Positions 1 through 6,949 of a stretch of 23,718 nucleotides of DNA are shown here, piece after piece. The stretch covers positions 1 to 23,718 of the forward strand of contig JAFQOH010000040.1 in NCBI GenBank assembly GCA_017403345.1, read 5' to 3'. The first letter of the stretch is position 1; each line of letters begins with the position of its first letter. Both the position numbers and the translations under genes were made by a program. This stretch comes from RGIG3701 sp017403345 (GTDB lineage Bacteria > Planctomycetota > Planctomycetia > Pirellulales > Thermoguttaceae). The notes beneath the pieces were generated by a model that ran no database searches, had not been told where the DNA came from, and worked only from the letters and a program-made list of their open reading frames with translations.

Positions 1-70
1 AGGCGGTGCGTCTCGCATCGCTTTTCAAGCAGAGTGTCGCCGCGCGTGGGCCCTTTAGCCAAATTTTAAC

Positions 71-100
71 CACGAAAAGCACGAAAAGCACGAAAAAGCA
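71..100. repeat. Tandem CACGAAAAG units
   Basis: Three consecutive 9-10 bp units, CACGAAAAG, CACGAAAAG and CACGAAAAAG, lie directly after AACC. Related sequence recurs at 8228-8264 and, in reverse orientation, at 8305-8350. Sequence of this kind is a common non-coding dispersed element in environmental genomes. When translated it gives spurious peptides rich in K, T, H and E. Confidence 0.7.
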
Positions 101-136
101 CAAAAACAGTTTAAAAAGTTCTTGAAGAGAGAGTCT

Positions 137-170
137 GAGAGGGAAACAATTTCCAAAATGTTTCCCTCTC
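137..170. repeat. Perfect 12-bp inverted repeat (hairpin)
   Basis: GAGAGGGAAACA at 137-148 is the exact reverse complement of TGTTTCCCTCTC at 159-170, leaving a 10-nt loop. It lies about 135 bp past the stop of the minus-strand glycosidase. Neither strand has a T-run directly after the stem, so it is not a standard intrinsic terminator. It could be a transcript 3'-end stabiliser or a dispersed palindromic element. Confidence 0.65.
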
Positions 171-252
171 ACGGCCGCAGCGACATGACGGGCAGCCAGA
201 CGGCTCTCGGAGAGTGCCGTCGCGCGTGGGACCGCTTGCGCCGAAAATCTCA

Positions 253-270
253 ACCACTGAGAACACAGAA
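253..270. repeat. ACCACTGAGAACACAGAA dispersed motif, copy 1
   Basis: This 18-bp motif recurs with one mismatch at 8153-8170, roughly 7.9 kb away. In both places it lies within a few hundred bases of a CACGAAA-rich block, which suggests the two motifs belong to one dispersed non-coding family. Confidence 0.6.
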
Positions 271-305
271 TACCAACAGGATCCCCCTTCAAAAGCACTC
301 GATGC

Positions 306-1547
306 TTAAAGGATCTGGCAGACTTCCTTCAGACGGTTCGCCAGCTCATACGCGAGTTTCCGGATCTCCCAGAGGTCCGCGTTCGGATCGTTTCGAAATT
401 TCTCGATCTTCGCGGTCGGCAGATCGCACATCGGGACCAGCTCGCAGGCTTCCAGAAGATTAGCGGCGACTTCGCAGGCGTCAAGGAGCTTTTTCTTGTC
501 GCTGCGGCGATAGTCAAAAGCGTCCGACGTGTACTCTTTCAGCGCCTCCTCGATCAGCGCGATGGCGCGGTCCGCTTTTCCTTCACGATTCGGATTCGGC
601 GGAACGACGGACTCTCCCCGGTTGCGGAAACAGCCGAACATCGCCGCGATCGTCCCCGCATCACGGATGGTGCCGTCTTCATAGAAAATACCATGCTCGT
701 CAATGCAGCGTCCATGGATCATCAGCTCGAACAGGACCCAGCCCATCTGGTACTCATGGCAGTACTGAAGGACCATTTCGTACGGGTTGGCACGCGCGAG
801 ACACCCCATTTCCGTATTGATGACAGGCTTTCCGAGCTTTTCGCCCCATTCCACCGCCTTGTCGAAATTGGCGCGGATGCGTTCCCGGCGGTCACTGTAG
901 TCATGGAAGGAAATGACGTCCAGCATCTTCGCCGTCGATTCCTCGATCTCAAACGCCGTCGTATATCCAACCGTCAAAAGCGCGTCCGGCGCAAGTTTCG
1001 CGACCAGCTCGATCTCCCGGCGCAGGAACGCCCACGTCTCGGCTTTCCGGGCTTCACGCACTTCTTTCGGAGCCTCGCTGATGTACTTATTGCAAAGCGG
1101 TTCGTTCATCACATCAAACATCAGAAGTCCCGGTTCGTCCTTCAGCGCATTCACAAACGCCGTCGCGAAAGCATCAGCGGCCGCGTACGCTTCCGGTTTG
1201 ATCGTTGCGGGATCCAGCATATTGCCGTTGAAAAGGATCGGCATCGATTTGTACCCGCACGCATGGCACGTCCGAACAAATTCAACGATCCGCTGAACAT
1301 ACGCATCGCCGTCCTTTTCATACGCCCCGCGGCTGAGCCAAAATCGGACCGTATTCAGCCCAACACGCGTTCCGTAGGCCAACTCCTTCTTCGCCTGCTC
1401 CGTCGGACGCCAATTGTAGCAGACTCCGCGGATCTTCGAACAGTCGATCTGCGGTTTTTCGGCAAAAACAGCAGACGTTATTCCCAAACAGACCAGCAAA
1501 AGCACGGCCGTAAACAGACGGCAGGACAAAAATTTTCTTCCAGACAT
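306..1547 (-). CDS. Secreted glycoside hydrolase, family 5-like (cellulase superfamily)
   Basis: A 413-aa protein likely to cut beta-linked glycans outside the cytoplasm. Residues 1-29 form a signal peptide: basic start, hydrophobic core, then AVFA before EKPQ. The rest reads as a TIM-barrel GH5-type hydrolase. NTVRFW at 65-70 is the usual early-strand arginine, MNEP at 147-150 carries the presumed acid/base Glu149, SFHDY (213-217) follows, and NTEMG at 244-248 carries the presumed nucleophile Glu246. A C-terminal extension of about 100 residues after the barrel is charged and helical, with no known domain. Translation starts at an ATG preceded by GGAAAGGG. The gene has its own promoter (1653-1680) although mtnA lies 187 bp upstream on the same strand. 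The family-level call is fairly sure; the substrate cannot be read from sequence. Confidence 0.85.
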   Translation of the reverse strand: MSGRKFLSCRLFTAVLLLVCLGITSAVFAEKPQIDCSKIRGVCYNWRPTEQAKKELAYGTRVGLNTVRFWLSRGAYEKDGDAYVQRIVEFVRTCHACGYKSMPILFNGNMLDPATIKPEAYAAADAFATAFVNALKDEPGLLMFDVMNEPLCNKYISEAPKEVREARKAETWAFLRREIELVAKLAPDALLTVGYTTAFEIEESTAKMLDVISFHDYSDRRERIRANFDKAVEWGEKLGKPVINTEMGCLARANPYEMVLQYCHEYQMGWVLFELMIHGRCIDEHGIFYEDGTIRDAGTIAAMFGCFRNRGESVVPPNPNREGKADRAIALIEEALKEYTSDAFDYRRSDKKKLLDACEVAANLLEACELVPMCDLPTAKIEKFRNDPNADLWEIRKLAYELANRLKEVCQIL

Positions 1548-1561
1548 AAAATTCCCTTTCC

Positions 1562-1586
1562 GGATCCTGAAAAGGCTGGAGGATCC
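1562..1586 (-). promoter_or_regulatory. Leader inverted repeat before the glycosidase start
   Basis: GGATCCT (1562-1568) and AGGATCC (1580-1586) form a 7-bp inverted repeat with an 11-nt spacer, just upstream of the ribosome binding site. In the transcript it would fold in the 5' leader and could affect translation. A second inverted pair, ATGCGTCC (1611-1618) and GGACGCAT (1661-1668), brackets the region downstream of the -10 box and could be an operator. Confidence 0.35.
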
Positions 1587-1652
1587 AAATAAACATTTTC
1601 TTTAAAATAAATGCGTCCTCACTCTTGAACCGGACGCGGACAGTCTGCTTTG

Positions 1653-1680
1653 ATTATACTGGACGCATCCTGAATTTCAA
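1653..1680 (-). promoter_or_regulatory. Sigma70-type promoter for the glycosidase
   Basis: On the minus strand, TTGAAA (1675-1680) is followed after 16 bp by a perfect TATAAT (1653-1658). The predicted start, near 1646, leaves a leader of about 100 nt. The glycosidase can therefore be transcribed independently of mtnA. Confidence 0.65.
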
Positions 1681-1734
1681 GGGTGAAGACGCTGAAAATT
1701 TGGAAAATTCCGGAATTTATCCGGTCCGCGGTGC

Positions 1735-2817
1735 TCAGTCTTCCAGCATCGCGCGGATATTTTCTTCCGTGACGGGAGAAATGACGCCTTTTTCGGTGAT
1801 GATCCCGGCAATATATTTCGCGGGAGTCACGTCAAACGCCGGATTGTAGACGTCCACGTCTTCCGGTGCCGTCTGTTTGCCGAATCCGTGCGTCACTTCA
1901 CGTGCACTGCGCTGCTCGATCGGGATCTGGTCGCCGGTTGAGAGCGTCAGGTCGAATGTGCTTTTCGGAGCCGCAACGTAGAACGGGATCCCGTGCAGAT
2001 GCGCCAGACACGCAACGCTGTACGTCCCGATCTTGTTTGCCGTATCGCCGTTTGCCGTGATCCGGTCCGCCCCGACGACGACGGCCTGGATCTTCCCTTC
2101 ACGCATGACTTGCGCCGCCATATTGTCGCAGATGAGCGTGACGGGGATCCCGTGCTGCTGGAGCTCCCACGCAGTCAAACGCGCTCCCTGAAGCAGCGGC
2201 CGAGTCTCATCCGCGTAAATGTGGAGTTTCTTCCCATGCTCCGACGCCCAGAAAAACGTCGCCAGAGCCGTTCCGTAATCCGCAGTCGCCAGCCCGCCCG
2301 CGTTGCAGTGCGTCAACACACCGGCACCGTCCGGCAGCAGTTCCGCACCGTGTTTTCCGATCGCACGGCAGATCTCGCGGTCTTCTTCATGAATGGCGCG
2401 CGCCTCCATCAAAAGACGGTTCGCAACTTCCAGCGGATGGAAGGTCTTCGTCGCATCCATGAGTTTCTTCACCGCAGCCGCGATCTCCTTCATCCGGTCC
2501 AGCGCCCAGAAAAGATTCACGGCAGTCGGACGGCTCGAGGCCAGGTACGCGGTCACTTCGTCAAACCGGGCAAAAAATTTCTCTTCGTCCATTTCGTCCA
2601 GCACGGTCTGAATGCCGATGCACACACCGTACGCCGCCGCAATACCGATCGCCGGCGCCCCGCGAACTCGCAGAGAATGGATCGCTTCCCAGACTTTTTC
2701 CACACAGCCTTTGGAATAGTCCAGCTGCCGATACTCCACAGGTAAAAGCGTTTGGTCGATCAAATACAGGGTGCCGTCCGCACCGCCTTCCCAATGAATG
2801 GTCTCAGGTTTACTCAT
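1735..2817 (-). CDS. mtnA: S-methyl-5-thioribose-1-phosphate isomerase
   Basis: A 360-aa cytoplasmic enzyme of the methionine salvage pathway. It converts 5-methylthioribose 1-phosphate to 5-methylthioribulose 1-phosphate. The family signatures are clear: RVRGAPAIGIAAAYG (50-64) binds phosphate, THCNAGG (169-175) holds the presumed catalytic Cys171, ADETRPLLQGARLTAWEL (202-219) is the hallmark block, and GADRITANGDTANKIGTY (249-266) holds the presumed catalytic Asp251. Length is normal for the family (about 340-370). A purine-rich GGAAAGGA lies rather far upstream of the ATG, so the ribosome site is weak. No other salvage gene (mtnB, mtnC, mtnK, mtnP) is adjacent. The related eIF2B-alpha-like and ribose-1,5-bisphosphate isomerases are less likely given the exact MtnA blocks. 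Confidence 0.95.
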   Translation of the reverse strand: MSKPETIHWEGGADGTLYLIDQTLLPVEYRQLDYSKGCVEKVWEAIHSLRVRGAPAIGIAAAYGVCIGIQTVLDEMDEEKFFARFDEVTAYLASSRPTAVNLFWALDRMKEIAAAVKKLMDATKTFHPLEVANRLLMEARAIHEEDREICRAIGKHGAELLPDGAGVLTHCNAGGLATADYGTALATFFWASEHGKKLHIYADETRPLLQGARLTAWELQQHGIPVTLICDNMAAQVMREGKIQAVVVGADRITANGDTANKIGTYSVACLAHLHGIPFYVAAPKSTFDLTLSTGDQIPIEQRSAREVTHGFGKQTAPEDVDVYNPAFDVTPAKYIAGIITEKGVISPVTEENIRAMLED

Positions 2818-2845
2818 ATTTTTGTTTTCCGGTCCTTTCCGGAGT

Positions 2846-2901
2846 TTGAATGTTGAATGTTGTATGTTGAATGTTGAATGTTGAATGTTGTATGTTGTAT
2901 G
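2846..2901. repeat. Eight tandem TTGAATG/TTGTATG heptamers
   Basis: Eight contiguous 7-bp units fill the gap between the phosphoesterase stop (2905) and mtnA. In order, the fourth base of the unit is A, A, T, A, A, A, T, T. The array stops 3 bp short of the phosphoesterase stop codon. The unit length is not a multiple of three and the array is non-coding, so changes in copy number would alter only spacing or RNA structure. Confidence 0.9.
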
Positions 2902-2904
2902 AAA

Positions 2905-3783
2905 TCAATAGGAATGCACAGGCAACACATACGTCCGGTAATTCCACTGCGTAAGACGGTCCGCCGTCGGGATCAGCATGCAGTACGCATTCTGTCCGCT
3001 GCAGTCGATGATCGCCTGACGTGAATTCGGGAACTTAAATCCTTCCGGACAGGGTTCGTGCCCGCAGACGAGGATCTCCGCATGAAGCATCTGTGCAAAA
3101 AGATCCGCATTTGCCTGCCGATAATCTCTCCCCCACACCAGCCGGTAGACCGACCCGTCCCGGATCAGATCCGACCCAGGATCAAGAGCTCGGTAAAAAA
3201 TCGTTTCGTCAAAGAAACGCTCTCTAGAGTCAAGCTGATCGGGAATGCTGTGCGAGAAAAAAACGTGATCCGAGATCTTCACTGCAAGCGGACAGGTCTC
3301 CAGATAGGAATACATCGCAAACCGGACCTCTTCCGCACGTATGCCGTAATCGCGGAACATTCCAAGCGCAAACGAAGTGTTTAGAAGCTGACGATTTTTC
3401 TGGATCGGATAACACGTCAATTCCGCCAGCTCATGATTGCTCATGATGTGGTGGACTCTCTGCGGATAGCGAGTCTTCATCTCCGCGACACGAGTCAGCA
3501 TCCGATGCGACGCACACCCGCCTTCAGGATACTGCGGCCCGCCATGACAGACCTCCTGAAAAATAAGGTGACGCTCCGGATTCTTTTCCAGATCTGCTTT
3601 TTGAAGGATCCCCTCATAATTGGCTTCATGCCCGTGCAGATCCCCCGTCAACAGAACATCTTTCGCGTTCCGGACATCAAGCATTACGAGATTCCCATCC
3701 CGTACGGCTGTGGAATTATTTGCTTCTGCCGCAGTGCGGAAGATCTCGATCGCCTGATCGGCAGTAAAAGGAATTGGATTCAT
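2905..3783 (-). CDS. Calcineurin-like metallophosphoesterase
   Basis: A 292-aa cytoplasmic protein of the PPP-like metallophosphatase superfamily. Metal-binding motifs appear in order: GDLHGH (47-52), SNHE (115-118, the GNHE motif with Ser for Gly), FSHS (176-179), and CGHEP near the C-terminus. The usual second motif, GDxVDRG, is not visible. The equivalent stretch reads FQEVCHGGP (75-83), so the bridging aspartate appears to be missing or replaced, which is unusual. No signal peptide or membrane segment is seen. The upstream region has no strong Shine-Dalgarno sequence. The substrate could be a phosphoprotein, a nucleotide or another phosphoester and cannot be told from the sequence. Confidence 0.8.
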   Translation of the reverse strand: MNPIPFTADQAIEIFRTAAEANNSTAVRDGNLVMLDVRNAKDVLLTGDLHGHEANYEGILQKADLEKNPERHLIFQEVCHGGPQYPEGGCASHRMLTRVAEMKTRYPQRVHHIMSNHELAELTCYPIQKNRQLLNTSFALGMFRDYGIRAEEVRFAMYSYLETCPLAVKISDHVFFSHSIPDQLDSRERFFDETIFYRALDPGSDLIRDGSVYRLVWGRDYRQANADLFAQMLHAEILVCGHEPCPEGFKFPNSRQAIIDCSGQNAYCMLIPTADRLTQWNYRTYVLPVHSY

Positions 3784-4048
3784 CGTTCTGGATATGCGTG
3801 AAGTCTCTGATTACAAAATACGCAGTCGTGCAAAACGGAAAACGACTTCTATTAGAGTACCAGAATATTTTCAGTTTGTCCAGACCTTTGACAAAAAATT
3901 TTCAAACTTTTCTTAAAAAATCCGCTCTTTCCCTGCTTTTATATTTTGGTTTTCCTACCCGTTTTGCCGGAATTGAATCAGACTTTAATCAAAGTTTCTG
4001 AAAATTTAAAAATTTTAAACTTTTTTTATTTTTTTCTCGGAAAACTAC

Positions 4049-4077
4049 TTGCCAGGAATCGATTTCAATGTTAAAAT
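4049..4077 (+). promoter_or_regulatory. Sigma70-type promoter of the orphan RNA
   Basis: TTGCCA (4049-4054), a 17-bp spacer and TAAAAT (4072-4077) make a good housekeeping promoter on the plus strand. The predicted start, about 4082-4084, coincides with the first base of the closing helix of the RNA downstream. Confidence 0.65.
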
Positions 4078-4081
4078 ACAA

Positions 4082-4279
4082 GTATCCATGAAGGATGACT
4101 TTTCTCTCCTCTTTTTCCTGAAATTCGACAATTCATACCACTGGGGATGGAAGGATACGGGAAGAAAGAGCGTCTTGAATTTGGGGAGCGGTGTCGAGGG
4201 AACGGTGCCGCGAAATTCGCTTTTCCTCCATAGATACCAAAGGGGGCAGCCGGATGTTTCGTCTTCCGGCTGCTTTTTT
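4082..4279 (+). ncRNA. Candidate orphan structured non-coding RNA, about 195 nt
   Basis: No known family is recognised. The segment has a promoter at the 5' end, a terminator at the 3' end, and a coherent fold between. Closing helix P1 pairs 4082-4095 with 4224-4237 (GTATC/GATAC, ATG/CAT and AGGA/TCCT separated by single mismatches). Inside are P2, pairing 4109-4120 with 4158-4170 (12 pairs, one bulged A), and P3, pairing GAATTT (4177-4182) with AAATTC (4213-4218) and continuing as 4188-4196 with 4203-4211 (9 pairs, three of them G-U) under the loop AGGGAA. This makes a three-way junction followed directly by the terminator hairpin. The nearest downstream gene runs convergently, so it is not a riboswitch for an adjacent gene. 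An overlapping open frame runs through the terminator and lacks a ribosome site. The fold was paired by eye only. Confidence 0.55.
4246..4279 (+). terminator. Intrinsic terminator of the orphan RNA
   Basis: GCAGCCGG (4246-4253) pairs perfectly with CCGGCTGC (4266-4273) over a 12-nt loop and is followed by TTTTTTC. It faces the plus strand only. The same 8-bp stem recurs in the paaK leader (18364-18394). Confidence 0.85.
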
Positions 4280-4311
4280 CTTTTCTTGAGAATAAAAATC
4301 GGGAAAAACTG

Positions 4312-4356
4312 CTGAAAAATACACAAAACGTCCCTGAAGAAAAGCCTCCAGGGACG
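4312..4356 (-). terminator. Minus-strand intrinsic terminator
   Basis: CGTCCCTG (4329-4336) and CAGGGACG (4349-4356) form an 8-bp stem. Read on the minus strand it is followed by TTTTGTGTATTTTT. It is probably the end of the lipoprotein transcript, which stops at 4573, leaving a 3' tail of about 215 nt. It faces the orphan RNA terminator, so the two transcripts converge and stop close to each other. Confidence 0.65.
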
Positions 4357-4572
4357 CGTCATGAAGAAAACCGTTGGTTTTCAAGAGGGATCTGCATGGG
4401 AAATCCCAAGGCCGGGACCTCCCAAAATTCGGGGTTTCGTTCCTACATTCTGAAAGAATGACAATGGTATCTCAAACGGTGTTCCAATTCTGAACGAGGG
4501 AAATGGAACGGGGGATCCTTTCAGACTGTGCCCCAAAGTTTCCCGGTTTGGGGCGATCCTTTCCTTTGATTA

Positions 4573-5142
4573 TCAGCCGCCGTTGTCGCCCGAGACGACG
4601 TTGCCGACGCGGTGAAGATGGTCCATATCGATGTTGATGACTTCCATCTTCTCTTCTTCCTTGACGGTATACGGTACCGGCCAGCCATTGCGGGTCACTT
4701 CCGTATAGTAGACCTTGCAGACCCAGTGCGAGTGGTGAAGCTGAGCAGGACCAACGAGCGGGAACTGACGGACCGGGTCTACGATGTCCTGTACTTTTTC
4801 CTTCACGATGATGATATCGTTGTGCTGAACTTCATAAAGTCCCGGCCAGTTGCCGCGCACATTATGGATCTCGTGGAACTTACGGATGATCTGGTCATCA
4901 CTCGGGGCGTCTTCCGCTACGTGAGGACGACCCGCGGGGATCGGATCAAGCACTTTCATCTTCGAGTAACGTTCCGCCATCGCATTATCCTCTTCCTTAT
5001 TCTGGAAGTAAGGAGAAACCGGGACCGGAACGGAAAGAAGACCAAGGTGCGGACCCATCGTGCAAAACGCACAGCCGCTGGCCGTGAACAAAACAGCCGC
5101 CATCGCGGTGAAAATCATTCCTTGCAAACTTGTTTTCAACAT
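4573..5142 (-). CDS. Putative lipoprotein, planctomycete-type hypothetical
   Basis: A 189-aa protein. The N-terminus (MLKTSLQGMIFTAMAAVLF) followed by TASGC gives a signal peptide with a lipobox-like cleavage site at Cys24, so the mature protein is probably lipid-anchored. The mature part has a short motif CAFCTMGPHLG, then a hydrophilic domain rich in His, Asp and Val with repeated beta-like stretches (NDIIIVKEKVQDIV, HWVCKVYYTEV). No enzyme motif or membrane helix follows the signal. The start codon is preceded by GAGAGGGAG. The gene stands alone on its strand, with gaps on both sides. Function is not recognised; a structural or envelope role is only a guess from its localisation. Confidence 0.75.
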   Translation of the reverse strand: MLKTSLQGMIFTAMAAVLFTASGCAFCTMGPHLGLLSVPVPVSPYFQNKEEDNAMAERYSKMKVLDPIPAGRPHVAEDAPSDDQIIRKFHEIHNVRGNWPGLYEVQHNDIIIVKEKVQDIVDPVRQFPLVGPAQLHHSHWVCKVYYTEVTRNGWPVPYTVKEEEKMEVINIDMDHLHRVGNVVSGDNGG

Positions 5143-5487
5143 GACTCCCTCTCATATTTGAATATCTGACCGAACGAAAATAAGTACTCTTATTCCCGTC
5201 CTGATGGTAATCTTTCTCGGATACACTGATTGTATCGTCATGTTGCATGGTAAAACTTGCGGATTTTTTCATTTATAGCGATTTTTTCAGAAAAAAATTT
5301 CCAGTCAACAAAAATAGAGGAAATAAACAAAATAGAAAAAAGACCGCAAGTTAAAAATCACACAAAGTCCCGGAATCGGGCATCTCGCCAACTGCAGGGC
5401 GCGGCCCAATGGAGCTTTTCTTCCGAGGCGGCACCTGCCGGTCTCACACCTGCGGCAGCTCCGCAGCTTCCGGGACAAGTGATCTTT
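5143..5487. other. Intergenic region between lipoprotein and LEERMVMS gene
   Basis: No gene is seen. Near the lipoprotein start there is a near-palindrome, AATAAGTACTCTTATT (5179-5194), that could be an operator. The middle is A-rich. The right part, just past the stop of the next gene, is GC-rich with overlapping inverted repeats such as CTGCGG/CCGCAG around 5451-5467, but no T-run marks it as a terminator. Confidence 0.5.
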
Positions 5488-6702
5488 TCATCGAGCAGTC
5501 TCCGGCTGAGAGGACTTGGGACTGCTCTCCTGTTTTGAGGCGGGCGGCAGATCTTCGATTTTTTCTGCCGGTTTTTCTGCCGGTTTTTCTGCCGATCCGA
5601 CCTCCGGTTTCAAAAAAGTTTCCAAATTTTCCCGCAGTTTCTTTTCAGAGGTCTGCTCACTGTCCAGTTCCAATCCGTTTTCGGACGGAAGCTCCTCTGG
5701 GATCACGGGTTTCCGCAGCTCGCGTTTTTCATTGGGCGGCGTTTCTCCATCATTTCCCTTTCGGAACAGTTCTTGGAACGTATGCTCCAATTCCTGTTCC
5801 AGCCGCTGTTCGATCCGCGGTTCTTCGGATCTTTTCTTTGGGATCGCATTTTCTTCTTCATTTTTCGGCACATTTTCTTCTTTCGGCGGTTTCGCGTCCC
5901 CATCCCCGTCGATCTCATCATAGTAGATCATCCCGCCGAGCGATGTACCGAACAGCCCGGTCGTGCTGGAAGAATAGTCGGTCCGGGAACGCGGAAATTC
6001 CGTCTGCGTCGGAGTGACGCGCTGCTGATCGTTGAAATACTGTGCGTAGAGCCAGATGACCCTCGCCAGCGGTTCACCGACATTCGTGAGATAGTACGCG
6101 TTTCCGTACCCGCCGAAACCGGGTATCTCAAGCGGCAGGCGTCCCCCGCCGTTTCCGCCGGCCAATCCGCCTGCATCACCGGGCGGAATGCCTGGGATCA
6201 TTGGCTGAGCCGGGTCATCGGTGAGTTCTTCCCCCACATCTCCGACCGCGGTTTCGGAAATTTCCAGTGTCTCCGCCGGAGCCGTAAAATTCCGATCTGC
6301 AAAGTTCGTTCTTTCTCCCTCCAGCACCGTCCAGGAAGCGTCTGTAAGACGTGCCAAAGCGCGATCCGAGCCGTTCACGGACGGTTGGCCGGGGAGAATG
6401 GAGCCTGCTGCCGCATTTTCCAGAAGAGAAAGATCCTCTGAATGGAAAGAGCCCTCTCCCGGAATTGCCGGAGCGTAAACTGCGCTGGAGGAAACCAGAT
6501 CCTCCGGAACCTTCGCACTACTCTCCATCGACGCAGCAGGCTGGAGAGGAGAGAGTGTGCTCATGACCATTCGCTCTTCCAGAGCCTCCGCAAACATCGG
6601 CCGAAACCGAAGATTCCGCGGTCGATTCGAGTGCCGGGGATGGCGTCTTTTCCACGAAACGCCCCGCTGACGATCACTGATCCTGAAAAAGGGAATGCTC
6701 AT
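5488..6702 (-). CDS. Planctomycete exported protein with LEERMVMS N-terminal motif
   Basis: About 404 aa. The N-terminus is strongly basic (RHPRHSNRPRNLRFRP) and leads into MFAEALEERMVMS, matching the R-rich/LExR leader found on many large planctomycete exported or surface proteins. It acts in place of a classical signal peptide, and its cleavage is not understood. Then come a low-complexity Ser/Ala/Pro region, a Gly-rich stretch (GGLAGGNGGGRLPLEIPGFGG), a small ordered-looking segment with many Tyr (YYLTNVGEPLARVIWLYAQY), a DEIDGDGDAK acidic patch, and a long Glu/Lys/Pro-rich tail containing repeated AEKP units. No catalytic motif is seen. The ATG at 6702 is preferred over the GTG at 6708, because an ideal AGGAGG lies at 6708-6713. 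It probably acts as a surface or matrix protein; this is inference. Confidence 0.75.
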   Translation of the reverse strand: MSIPFFRISDRQRGVSWKRRHPRHSNRPRNLRFRPMFAEALEERMVMSTLSPLQPAASMESSAKVPEDLVSSSAVYAPAIPGEGSFHSEDLSLLENAAAGSILPGQPSVNGSDRALARLTDASWTVLEGERTNFADRNFTAPAETLEISETAVGDVGEELTDDPAQPMIPGIPPGDAGGLAGGNGGGRLPLEIPGFGGYGNAYYLTNVGEPLARVIWLYAQYFNDQQRVTPTQTEFPRSRTDYSSSTTGLFGTSLGGMIYYDEIDGDGDAKPPKEENVPKNEEENAIPKKRSEEPRIEQRLEQELEHTFQELFRKGNDGETPPNEKRELRKPVIPEELPSENGLELDSEQTSEKKLRENLETFLKPEVGSAEKPAEKPAEKIEDLPPASKQESSPKSSQPETAR

Positions 6703-6707
6703 GTTCA

Positions 6708-6713
6708 CCTCCT
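6708..6713 (-). promoter_or_regulatory. Shine-Dalgarno site that decides the LEERMVMS start
   Basis: AGGAGG on the minus strand ends five bases before the ATG at 6702-6700. An in-frame GTG at 6708 overlaps the site and would be too close to be used, so the protein should begin MSIPFF. Confidence 0.75.
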
Positions 6714-6949
6714 GTCCGTTTCATTATTGGAAAGGAGTCAAGTCCCCAACGCGCCGCCCTCTCAAAAACTCGCCGAAAAACTTCCAAGATCCGGCAAAAT
6801 TTTCGTTTCATTCGAAGATCCTTCCGTTTTTTTCCGTTTTTATCAAAAAATGTACCGGGAAGACCTTGCCTCTTCCGAATTTTGGTATACCATAGAAAAA
6901 AATGGTTTAAACTGAAAATACAAAAATCAGAAAACTTTCGGAGGCACTC

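Larger units (their letters stand above)
1..305. other. Gene-free left edge with dispersed repeats
   Basis: No convincing gene is seen here. One plus-strand frame is open from base 1 to a TAA near position 69, which could be the tail of a gene lying outside the window, but 22 codons are too few to judge. The rest holds a CACGAAAAG repeat block (71-100), a perfect hairpin (137-170), a CACTGAGAACACAGAA motif (253-270), and two similar segments around 31-53 and 210-232 that share GCGCGTGGG. All of it lies downstream of the minus-strand glycosidase. Confidence 0.6.
3784..4572. other. Long intergenic region holding a candidate RNA gene
   Basis: No protein gene is supported in these 789 bp. The left part (3784-4045) is AT-rich with long T and A runs. 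The middle contains a plus-strand promoter, folded segment and terminator, annotated separately as a non-coding RNA. The right part (4312-4572) has a minus-strand terminator (4312-4356), a small inverted repeat CATTC/GAATG (4446-4460), and a CCCCAAA/TTTGGGG hairpin (4531-4553) just past the lipoprotein stop. Short open frames on both strands lack ribosome sites and run through the hairpins. Confidence 0.7.

Noticed and set aside
4049..4315. Plus-strand 88-codon frame over the orphan RNA
   Set aside because: Its start overlaps the -35 box, it lacks a ribosome site, and it runs through the terminator hairpin.
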